Under the pieces are notes generated by a model that saw nothing but the letters and a program-made list of their open reading frames with translations, was not told where the DNA came from and ran no database searches. Shown here piece after piece: positions 7,267 through 13,998 of a DNA stretch of 23,094 nucleotides. The position numbers and the translations under genes were made by a program. This DNA is from an uncultured Christensenella sp. (GTDB lineage Bacteria > Bacillota > Clostridia > Christensenellales > Pumilibacteraceae), in assembly GCA_910585055.1 (NCBI GenBank), contig CAJUBY010000031.1:1-23094 (forward strand). Reading direction: 5' to 3'. How positions within the stretch are numbered: position 1 is the stretch's first letter; the number at the start of each line of letters is the position of its first letter.

Positions 7267-7476
7267 ATGGCGAAAAAAGTTACAAAGGAAATGACTATAT
7301 ACGAAGTATTGTGTCTGGCGCCCGACAACGAGAATGTAGCGCAGGTGTTTTTCGATATGGGTATGCACTGCCTCGGCTGTCCCATATCGCGCGGCGAGAC
7401 CGTGGAAGAAGCCGCCGCCGCGCACGGCAACGACGTTGACGAGCTTGTAAATAAGCTCAATGCGGTCATCGACTGA
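7267..7476 (+). CDS. DUF1858-domain small redox-disulfide protein
   Basis: A 69-residue protein of the DUF1858 family, which includes the 'hybrid-cluster-protein-associated redox disulfide' domain. The family signature is visible: KKVTKEMTIYEVL at the start, then VAQVFFDMGMHCLGCPIS with the CxxC pair, then ETVEEAAAAHG. The paired cysteines suggest a dithiol/disulfide or metal-site function, but the family has no firmly established reaction. The start at 7267 is set by AAGGAG (7255-7260) 6 nt upstream; the in-frame ATG at 7249 lies before that SD. It is first in an operon with pth, which starts 2 nt after its stop. Confidence 0.88.
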   Translation: MAKKVTKEMTIYEVLCLAPDNENVAQVFFDMGMHCLGCPISRGETVEEAAAAHGNDVDELVNKLNAVID

Positions 7477-7478
7477 CA

Positions 7479-8039
7479 ATGAAGCTTGTAGTCGGCTTGG
7501 GAAATCCGGGTAGCGATTATCGGGAAACTTATCACAATATAGGATTCACTGCGCTGGACATGCTTGCCGTACGTTTAAACGCGCGTGGTTTCGCGTTCGA
7601 TAAAAAGAGCGGTTCGGAGCTTGCGGAGTGCAGTTCGACGGAAAAGATATTGTTGTGCAAACCGCAGACTTATATGAATCTGTCGGGCGATGCGGTATCG
7701 TACTTATCTCGGTATTACAAGATAGAAAGCCGTAATATAATAGTCGTTTACGACGATATAGAAATGCGTAAGGGTACGGTCCGCGCCCGACTCGGCGGTT
7801 CTGCCGGTACTCATAACGGTATGCGCGACATAGTTGCAAAGCTGGGAAGCGATTTTGCAAGGGTGAGGATCGGCATAGGCGTAAGACCCGATTACATGGG
7901 ACTTGCCGATTATGTGCTGTCGCGTGTTCCTGTTGCCGAACGTCCGCTTATGGACGGCGCTTGCGCGCTGGCGTGCGATTATATTTCGGACTGGTTGGAC
8001 GGCAGGGAATGGCGCGAACTGACAACGAGCGTTAAGTGA
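7479..8039 (+). CDS. pth: Peptidyl-tRNA hydrolase
   Basis: Cytosolic enzyme that hydrolyses the ester bond of peptidyl-tRNA released from stalled ribosomes, recycling tRNA. The product is 186 residues, normal for bacterial Pth. The active-site set is complete: N9 and H19 (GLGNPG...YHNIG), N67 (KPQTYMNLSG), D92 (VVYDDIEM) and N113 (GTHNGMRDI). The start codon is 2 nt after the DUF1858 stop with little SD of its own, suggesting coupled translation, and its stop overlaps the mfd start (GTGA). The pth-mfd order is common in Bacillota. Confidence 0.97.
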   Translation: MKLVVGLGNPGSDYRETYHNIGFTALDMLAVRLNARGFAFDKKSGSELAECSSTEKILLCKPQTYMNLSGDAVSYLSRYYKIESRNIIVVYDDIEMRKGTVRARLGGSAGTHNGMRDIVAKLGSDFARVRIGIGVRPDYMGLADYVLSRVPVAERPLMDGACALACDYISDWLDGREWRELTTSVK

Positions 8040-11000
8040 TACGAATGCGCGAAATAAAGGAAGTAATAAATACTTTCGGCGGCGATATGCACAGTATAGC
8101 CGCTTCGTTCGGGAACGGCGTAAAAATGTCGGTGTTCGGACTTACACAGTCGGATATTCGGTTGTTTTGCTGTGCGTTCGATTCGTTCGTGTACGTGTGC
8201 GCCGACGTAGTTGCGGCGCGCGCGGCATACGTCGAGTTTTCCATGCATTATCCGTCGGCGGAACTGTTGTTACCCAAAAACAACGTTTTGCTTATATCGG
8301 GTACGGAACGCGGCGGCGCGCGTGCCCGTGCGCTATATAATATAGCAAGCGGAAAATGCAAGGTAGTTGTTACTACCGCGGAAGCGCTTATGCAGATCTT
8401 ACCTCGTCCGGAAGATATAACGGAAGCTGCCGTTGTTTTTACCGTCGGACGGAAATACCGTACCGACGCCGTTCTCGCAAGCCTAACAAACGCCGGATAC
8501 GTTAGAGTCGGGCATGTGGAGGAACCCGGGCAGTTTTCGGTGCGCGGCGATATTTTGGATATTTGCACGCCCGGCGGCGAAGCTGCGCGTATCGAATTTT
8601 TCGGTTACGAATGCGACGGGATACGCGCGCTGGATACTGCGTCTCAAAGCGCACACGGCACGCTGGACGGTTTTACAGCGTATCCGGTTACGGAACTTGT
8701 ATGTGCCGACAGATCCGATGCGGTGGAAAAGCTGTTGAGATCGGGCGAACGCCGAAAGATGTCGGGAGTGCCCGTCGAACACCGCATGGCGGAACGGCTG
8801 CGTACCGGAGATCCCGACGGGGAACAGACCGTACTTTCGCTGTTTCCGCACACTACGCTCGATAAATTTTGCGGTATGCCGATAATAGCCGAAGATGCGA
8901 AAACCGTATACGACGGCTGTGTTTTTTCGTACAGAGAACACGTTTCGCGCGCAACGCGGTTGATCGAGGCCGGTGAAGCGCCTATGTGTGCGGCGGACAA
9001 TCTGGTAAGCGTTCCGCCCGTAAACGGAATGTGTCTGTGTTTTCATGCGATAGACAGCAACAACAGGTTTTTTTCGCCCGATGCGGTATATAAATTCAAA
9101 AGCATAAATCTTCCGCTGTACGGCAGGAATTTTGCGCAGTTAAAGGACGACGTCGCGGCGTGGCGGTCGCGCGGTATACGCGTTTTTGTCGCAGCCGATA
9201 TAAAGAGTTCTTTGGAACAGCTCGAATGTCTCGATGTCGAATATATAGAGCCGACTGCCGACGGCGGAGTCTTTTTCGATGCGGATACCGTTGTCATAGG
9301 TATGCGCAACGTCGGCAAAAAACGCGATCCGTTTGCGTCGGTAAAGCGTACGGGCATGAGCGAACTGCCCAAGCCGGGCGATTACGTGGTACACGAAACT
9401 CACGGGATCGGTATATGCGAAGCGGTGGGCGCGGTCGATTACGGCGATTACGAACGCGATTATATAACGGTGAGATACGCCGGCGGCGATACGTTGTACG
9501 TTCCCGTCGAAAACATGAGTCGCTTGAGTAAGTACGATTTTAACGACGATACGCCCAAATTGAGCAAGCTGGGCGGAGCGGAGTTCGAGCGTGTCAAGTC
9601 AAAGGTAAAGTCCAAGCTTAAAGCGATGGCTTTCGACCTGTTGACTCTGTACGCCAAGCGTGAATCGGGCGGCGGTAAAGCGTATGCGACAGACGGCGAA
9701 ATGGAAGACGAGTTCGCCGCCGATTTCCCGTATACGGAAACGCCCGATCAATTGTCTGCGATAGACGCGTGTTTCGACGATCTTTGTCGCGGCAAAATAA
9801 TGGACAGACTGATATGCGGCGACGTAGGATTCGGTAAAACGGAAGTGGCGCTGCGCGTCGCGTTCAAAGTCGTATCGCAGGGCGGTCAGGTCGCGTTCAT
9901 GTCGCCGACTACCGTACTGTGTCACCAGCATTACAACACTACAAGATCGCGTATGGAACGGTTCGGCATTAACGTTGCCGCATTGTCGCGCGCCGAACCG
10001 GACACAGCAAAAACATTGAAAGGGCTTGCTGACGGTTCCGTAGATATAGTATGCGGTACACATAAACTTTTGGGCAGTTCCGTCAAATTTAAAAATCTCG
10101 AACTTTTGATACTCGACGAAGAACAGAAGTTCGGGGTATCGGACAAGGAAAAAATCAAAAACTTAAAGACGGATATCAACGTACTTACGCTTTCGGCGAC
10201 GCCTATACCCAGAACTCTGCATATGGCGCTTTCGGGCATACGCGATGTATCGATGTTGGAAACTCCGCCTACGGGAAGACTGCCGGCACAGGTCTACGTC
10301 ACCGAATATTCGGACGCGTTGGCGGTGGATGCGGTCACTCGTGAAACGGCTCGCGGCGGACAGGTGTTTATCGTATACAATTATGTAAGCGGCGGAACGA
10401 AAAACGGCGGGATCGCGGAGTATACGGCGCGGCTCGCATCGCTGATGCCGGACGTCAAATTTACATACGCGCACGGACAAATGGATAAACGGCTACTTAA
10501 CGCCGCAGTGGAAGATTTTGCGGCGAAAAAAGCCGATGTCTTGGTAGCTACTACTATTATAGAAAACGGGATAGATATTCCCAACGCCAACACAATGGTG
10601 GTTTACGGCGCCGAAAATATGGGTTTAAGCCAGATGTACCAGCTTAAAGGCAGGGTGGGAAGATCGGACAGAGTGGCGCAGGTGTATTTTACTTACGGCA
10701 GCGATTCGGCGCTTACCTGCGCGGCGCTCGAACGGCTTACCGCAGTATCGCGCTATACCGATCTCGGCAGCGGCGTGAAGATAGCGGAACAGGATATGCG
10801 CATACGCGGCGTGGGCAACGTTTTCGGCGCGGAACAGCACGGGCATATGGTCAGTGTCGGATATAATATGTACTGCAAGCTGTTAAAGGAAGCCGTAGCG
10901 GAAATAAAAGGACAGGCTGTGCGTGCGCACAAAGATCCGGTAATGCGCGTGGACTTTACTGCGGTAATACCCAAAGACTACTGCGACGGCACTATGCGCG

Positions 11001-11326
11001 TCGAACTATATAAACGTATATCGCAGTTAAAGACCGAACGCGAACGCGACGAACTGCTGTCCGGATTGAAAGACGCATACGAATCTGTGCCGACAGAACT
11101 GAAAAATCTTGCCAACGTCGGTCTTATAAAAAATCTCGCTTACGATTTGAACGCCGTTTCGGTAACGCTTTTGCGTTCCGGAGCAAAGATAGAATTTTGT
11201 GATATAAAAGACGTCAGACCCGGTTTCGAAAGTTTCGGCGGTACATTAAACGCAGTCAAATCGGCGACCGTGGTTTTCGACAGCGTAAGATCGCTGCTGA
11301 AATATCTCAACTTCGTTTGCGGTTGA
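8036..11326 (+). CDS. mfd: Transcription-repair coupling factor Mfd
   Basis: ATP-dependent translocase that removes RNA polymerase stalled at DNA lesions and recruits UvrA. The 1096-residue product is somewhat shorter than B. subtilis Mfd (1177). Domains in order: an N-terminal UvrB-like module (about 1-370, with VRGDILDICTPGG near 168); the CarD-like RNA polymerase interaction domain (about 443-510, PGDYVVHETHGIG); helicase domains with Walker A GDVGFGKTE near 595, DEEQ near 693 and SATPIPRT near 720; TTIIENGIDIPN and QLKGRVGRSD near 872 in the second RecA domain; and a C-terminal UvrA-contact domain. The GTG at 8036 overlaps the pth stop; an in-frame ATG at 8045 is an equally possible start, and neither has a clear SD. 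Confidence 0.96.
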   Translation: MIRMREIKEVINTFGGDMHSIAASFGNGVKMSVFGLTQSDIRLFCCAFDSFVYVCADVVAARAAYVEFSMHYPSAELLLPKNNVLLISGTERGGARARALYNIASGKCKVVVTTAEALMQILPRPEDITEAAVVFTVGRKYRTDAVLASLTNAGYVRVGHVEEPGQFSVRGDILDICTPGGEAARIEFFGYECDGIRALDTASQSAHGTLDGFTAYPVTELVCADRSDAVEKLLRSGERRKMSGVPVEHRMAERLRTGDPDGEQTVLSLFPHTTLDKFCGMPIIAEDAKTVYDGCVFSYREHVSRATRLIEAGEAPMCAADNLVSVPPVNGMCLCFHAIDSNNRFFSPDAVYKFKSINLPLYGRNFAQLKDDVAAWRSRGIRVFVAADIKSSLEQLECLDVEYIEPTADGGVFFDADTVVIGMRNVGKKRDPFASVKRTGMSELPKPGDYVVHETHGIGICEAVGAVDYGDYERDYITVRYAGGDTLYVPVENMSRLSKYDFNDDTPKLSKLGGAEFERVKSKVKSKLKAMAFDLLTLYAKRESGGGKAYATDGEMEDEFAADFPYTETPDQLSAIDACFDDLCRGKIMDRLICGDVGFGKTEVALRVAFKVVSQGGQVAFMSPTTVLCHQHYNTTRSRMERFGINVAALSRAEPDTAKTLKGLADGSVDIVCGTHKLLGSSVKFKNLELLILDEEQKFGVSDKEKIKNLKTDINVLTLSATPIPRTLHMALSGIRDVSMLETPPTGRLPAQVYVTEYSDALAVDAVTRETARGGQVFIVYNYVSGGTKNGGIAEYTARLASLMPDVKFTYAHGQMDKRLLNAAVEDFAAKKADVLVATTIIENGIDIPNANTMVVYGAENMGLSQMYQLKGRVGRSDRVAQVYFTYGSDSALTCAALERLTAVSRYTDLGSGVKIAEQDMRIRGVGNVFGAEQHGHMVSVGYNMYCKLLKEAVAEIKGQAVRAHKDPVMRVDFTAVIPKDYCDGTMRVELYKRISQLKTERERDELLSGLKDAYESVPTELKNLANVGLIKNLAYDLNAVSVTLLRSGAKIEFCDIKDVRPGFESFGGTLNAVKSATVVFDSVRSLLKYLNFVCG

Positions 11327-11398
11327 CGCACCGAGTCCATCCGATACGCGCTTATCGGAAATAAAACACGGATAAACGGAATATTTATCTTAGGATAC

Positions 11399-11427
11399 TT
11401 GACTCGCGGGCGTTTACAGCGTATACC
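11399..11427 (+). promoter_or_regulatory. Putative promoter in the mfd-rplM gap
   Basis: TTGACT (11399-11404), 17-nt spacer, TATACC (11422-11427). No open frame with an SD follows before the rplM promoter at 11560; a foldable stretch does. A small hairpin (CCGATA 11341-11346 with TATCGG 11353-11358, no T tract) lies upstream, just after mfd. Confidence 0.45.
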
Positions 11428-11433
11428 GTATCG

Positions 11434-11523
11434 GGCAGTATTAAAGCAGTTTGCGAATAGTATGTCGGAAAGGCATACGTTCGGCTCTAAAAACTGCGAA
11501 TAATGCGATCGGGATCGAATCGC
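11434..11523 (+). ncRNA. Candidate small structured RNA between mfd and rplM
   Basis: Downstream of the promoter-like TTGACT/TATACC there are nested pairings. An outer stem is GCAGTTT (11446-11452) with AAACTGC (11491-11497). An inner stem is GTATGTC (11460-11466) with GGCATAC (11472-11478, one G-U pair) closing a GGAAA loop. A 3' stem is GCGAT (11505-11509) with ATCGC (11519-11523). There is no recognisable coding potential and no strong terminator. I recognise no known RNA family, so this is a structural guess. Confidence 0.3.
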
Positions 11524-11559
11524 TTATAAGCCGCACTTTATAAAATCGTGTTCAAACAG

Positions 11560-11588
11560 TTGACACGGCATGGATTTTATTGTATAAT
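11560..11588 (+). promoter_or_regulatory. Perfect consensus promoter of rplM-rpsI
   Basis: TTGACA (11560-11565), exactly 17 nt, TATAAT (11583-11588): all twelve consensus bases match. Transcription should start near 11595, as expected for highly expressed ribosomal protein genes. Confidence 0.92.
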
Positions 11589-11594
11589 ACTCAA

Positions 11595-11706
11595 TGCACT
11601 GCGGTGTATTTGGTTTTGCCTGCCCCGGCGGATCGAAATGCACGTCGGTAAGCGCGGCGGCGTGAAACGTTTGCGCTTGAAACTATTATTTACGAGGTTG
11701 TTTTCG
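11595..11706 (+). promoter_or_regulatory. Folded 5' leader of rplM (candidate L13 autoregulatory leader)
   Basis: A leader of about 110 nt precedes rplM. It holds a small CAC/GTG hairpin near its 5' end and a stronger one near its 3' end: AAGCGC (11650-11655) with GCGCTT (11673-11678), extended inside by CGT (11661-11663) with ACG (11667-11669) around a GAA loop. This second hairpin ends about 13 nt before the GAGG SD. Ribosomal protein leaders controlling rplM are known in Bacillota; whether this matches that family needs a covariance-model search. Confidence 0.4.
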
Positions 11707-12207
11707 ATGAAAACATTGATGGCTAAAAAGATAGATTCCCGTACTGCCGACTATAAGATCGGAAATAAGGAATACAAGCGTAATTGGTACGTCGTAGATG
11801 CGGCAGGCGTTCCGCTCGGCAGGCTTGCGAGCGTTGTGGCGTCGGTTCTCAAGGGTAAGACGAAACCCGAATATACCCCTAACACGGATGTCGGAGATTT
11901 TGTCATAGTCGTTAATACGGATAAGGTCGTTCTTACGGGCAACAAGGCCGATAAAAAGCTCCGTACTTACCATACCGGATATATGGGCGGACTCAAGCAG
12001 CAGAAATATTCGCATTTTCTCGAAGAAAATTCGGATAAAGCGGTTGCCAAAGCGGTCAAGGGTATGCTCCCCAAAAATTCGCTCGGACGCAAGATGATAA
12101 AAAAACTCAAGCTTTTCAAGGGCGCCGAGCATAATCACGAAGCACAGCATCCCCAACAGCTCGCGATCGGGCTTAATAAAGACAAGGCAAACAAGGAACA
12201 GAGGTAA
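11707..12207 (+). CDS. rplM: 50S ribosomal protein L13
   Basis: Large-subunit ribosomal protein L13 that binds 23S rRNA early in assembly. The product is 166 residues; the usual size is about 142-150, the excess being a short N-terminal lead and a Lys/Glu-rich tail (NKDKANKEQR). The core is clear: RNWYVVDAAGVPLGRLAS, TDVGDFVIVVNTDKVVLTGNK, YHTGYMGGLK, AVKGMLPKNSLGRKM and AQHPQQL. The reading frame extends upstream to 11548, but that would run through the promoter and leader; the ATG at 11707 has GAGG 9 nt upstream. A second ATG at 11719 is possible. It is cotranscribed with rpsI, 6 nt downstream. Confidence 0.96.
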   Translation: MKTLMAKKIDSRTADYKIGNKEYKRNWYVVDAAGVPLGRLASVVASVLKGKTKPEYTPNTDVGDFVIVVNTDKVVLTGNKADKKLRTYHTGYMGGLKQQKYSHFLEENSDKAVAKAVKGMLPKNSLGRKMIKKLKLFKGAEHNHEAQHPQQLAIGLNKDKANKEQR

Positions 12208-12213
12208 TACGCC

Positions 12214-12630
12214 ATGGCAGCTAAAACTACCGCAAAAAAGAAAGTTCAGTACTGGGGCACGGGCAGACGTAAGAAAGCCGTTGCGCGTGTTCGTATTTTG
12301 GCCGGCGGTTCGGGTACGATAACCGTCAACAAGCGTACGCTCGACGATTATTTTCCGCTCGACACGCTTAAGCTGATAGTCAATCAGCCGTTTGTCGAGA
12401 CCGATACTGTGGGCAAGTTCGATGTAATAATCAACGTCCGCGGCGGCGGTTATACCGGTCAGGCCGGTGCGATACGTCACGGAATTTCCCGGGCGCTCTG
12501 CAACGTCGATTCAACGTACCGTCCGGCGCTTAAAAAAGCAGGATTTTTGACGCGCGATCCCAGAATGAAAGAGCGTAAAAAATACGGTCTTAAAAAAGCG
12601 CGTAAAGCTCCGCAGTTCTCCAAGCGTTGA
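12214..12630 (+). CDS. rpsI: 30S ribosomal protein S9
   Basis: Small-subunit protein S9, whose C-terminal tail reaches the P-site tRNA. The product is 138 residues. It shows YWGTGRRKKAVARVRI, the VNVRGGG-type block (here INVRGGGYTGQAGAIRHGISRAL), GFLTRDPRMKERKKYGLKKAR and the invariant basic end QFSKR. Its SD (GAGG, 12201-12204) lies within the last codons of rplM. The rplM-rpsI pairing is almost universal. Confidence 0.98.
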   Translation: MAAKTTAKKKVQYWGTGRRKKAVARVRILAGGSGTITVNKRTLDDYFPLDTLKLIVNQPFVETDTVGKFDVIINVRGGGYTGQAGAIRHGISRALCNVDSTYRPALKKAGFLTRDPRMKERKKYGLKKARKAPQFSKR

Positions 12631-12633
12631 TCG

Positions 12634-13653
12634 ATGTCCGTCATTCTCGGCGAAGGCGATTTGCTTGATACGAACGGTGATCTATGCGAAGCCGGTTATG
12701 CTTTTTCGCAAGTTAAAAAGTACAGCCGGTCGCAGATAAAACGTAAAAAGCTGCGCATCAAGGAATGGGATTATTATTGCTTTTGCGACGGAGATTATGC
12801 GGTTGCGCTGACTGTTGCCGACAATTCTTACATGTCGCTAGGCTCCGTTTCGGTGCTCGACTTTAGTCACATCAAATACATCACCAAAAGTAAAATGGGT
12901 TTTATGCCGCGCGGCAGATTGAACATGCCGTCCGATTGCATGTCGGGCAATGTCCTCTTCCGAAAAGGCGGCGTAAATATCGAGTTTACGGTAAATGCCG
13001 ACGGAACGCGTACTTTAAAAAGCGAATTCGAAAAATTCGACGGTAAAAAAGATCTTGCATGCGAATTCGTACTTGACGGATATGCAGGCGACAATATAAC
13101 GGTCTCGATCCCGTTCGAAGAAAAGCGTAGATTTTATTACAATACAAAGATCAACTGCTTAAAAGGCAGCGGTTGGTTCGAAATCGGCGATGACCGACAC
13201 GAATTTACGGAAGGTTTTGCCGGATTGGACTGGGGCAGGGGCGTTTGGCCTTATAAAAACACCTGGTATTGGTCGTCGCTGTCCTGTGAGGTGAACGGAA
13301 AGCCGTTCGGGCTGAATCTCGGCTACGGGTTCGGAAAGCCGGTGGCCAGCGAAAACACCGTCTTTTACGACGGCAATGCGTACAAACTGGATAAGGTCGA
13401 TTTCGATATCCCTTATACCTGCGGCGAAAAGGATTACTTAAAGCCGTGGAAGATAACGGACGACAAGGCGAGATTGGAATTTGTTTTCTACCCGATGATA
13501 GACCGTAAAGACAAAATGCACGCATTGTTTCTGTCTACCGATCAACATCAGGTTTTCGGCAAATTCTACGGTAAAGCGATACTCGATGACGGTACAATTT
13601 TAACGGTATCGGATAAGATCGGGTTTGCGGAACACGTAGTCAATAAATGGTAA
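12634..13653 (+). CDS. DUF2804 family protein
   Basis: A 339-residue protein of the DUF2804 family, which has no established reaction. The diagnostic C-terminal half is intact: AGLDWGRGVWPYKNTWYWSS (about 197-216), GLNLGYGFG, ENTVFYDG, YKLDKVDF, LKPWKIT, DQHQVFGKFYG and the ending GFAEHVVNKW. There is no signal peptide or membrane segment, so it is probably cytosolic; the beta-rich composition suggests a lipocalin-like or carbohydrate-active fold, but that is inference. It starts 3 nt after rpsI without a clear SD and is probably read through from the ribosomal operon, which is an unusual partner for this family. Confidence 0.85.
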   Translation: MSVILGEGDLLDTNGDLCEAGYAFSQVKKYSRSQIKRKKLRIKEWDYYCFCDGDYAVALTVADNSYMSLGSVSVLDFSHIKYITKSKMGFMPRGRLNMPSDCMSGNVLFRKGGVNIEFTVNADGTRTLKSEFEKFDGKKDLACEFVLDGYAGDNITVSIPFEEKRRFYYNTKINCLKGSGWFEIGDDRHEFTEGFAGLDWGRGVWPYKNTWYWSSLSCEVNGKPFGLNLGYGFGKPVASENTVFYDGNAYKLDKVDFDIPYTCGEKDYLKPWKITDDKARLEFVFYPMIDRKDKMHALFLSTDQHQVFGKFYGKAILDDGTILTVSDKIGFAEHVVNKW

Positions 13654-13683
13654 GTTTTTACCGACACTCAAGTTAATAATAAG

Positions 13684-13701
13684 CGCCCGTAAATTCGGGC
13701 G
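13684..13701 (+). other. Hairpin between DUF2804 gene and tRNA-Ser
   Basis: CGCCCG (13684-13689) pairs with CGGGCG (13696-13701) across a TAAATT loop, 4 nt before the tRNA. No T tract follows, so it may be a processing or protective stem rather than a terminator, and the tRNA may be cotranscribed with the upstream operon. Confidence 0.5.
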
Positions 13702-13705
13702 ATAC

Positions 13706-13795
13706 GGAAAGATGGCTGAGCGGCTGAAGGCACACGCTTGGAAAGCGTGCGTACTGTAACAGGTACCGCGGGTTCAAATCCCGCTCTTTCCGCCA
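13706..13795 (+). tRNA. tRNA-Ser (anticodon GGA)
   Basis: A 90-nt cloverleaf: acceptor GGAAAGA (13706-13712) pairs with TCTTTCC (13785-13791), discriminator G, and encoded CCA (13793-13795). The anticodon stem CACGC/GCGTG encloses loop TTGGAAA with anticodon GGA at 13740-13742. The long variable arm typical of serine tRNAs follows, then the T arm with GGTTCAAATCC. Its 3' end is the integration site of the adjacent island. Confidence 0.95.
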
Positions 13796-13797
13796 AG
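13782..13797 (+). repeat. Left attachment repeat (tRNA 3' end)
   Basis: CGCTCTTTCCGCCAAG, covering the last T-arm bases, the 3' acceptor strand, CCA and two further bases of tRNA-Ser. The same 16 bases recur in direct orientation at 17280-17295. Confidence 0.88.
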
Positions 13798-13800
13798 TTG

Positions 13801-13841
13801 CTCCGAGTTGAACCCCAAGGTTTAGTTCGGAGTTTTTGTTT
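13801..13841 (+). terminator. Intrinsic terminator after tRNA-Ser, inside the island
   Basis: CTCCGA (13801-13806) pairs with TCGGAG (13827-13832), with an inner AACC (13811-13814)/GGTT (13819-13822) stem, followed by TTTTTGTTT. It would end the tRNA transcript at the new junction. Confidence 0.8.
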
Positions 13842-13998
13842 GTGGATTTTCAAATTAAACAAAATCACTAATTAGCAAACATCAAACAAATCAAAAGGTT
13901 TGAGACATCAATTTGGTAGTCATCTGACATTTAAATCGCAAGCGCTTAATTATGTCTAAAATCGCATATATTATAATCAACTATCAATATTGAGTCAT

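Noticed and set aside
8483..9046. 187-codon minus-strand frame inside mfd
   Set aside because: Shadow of a continuous, fully motif-supported mfd.
11548..11706. Longer N-terminus for L13 starting at 11548
   Set aside because: It would run through the perfect promoter and the leader; the ATG at 11707 has a ribosome binding site.
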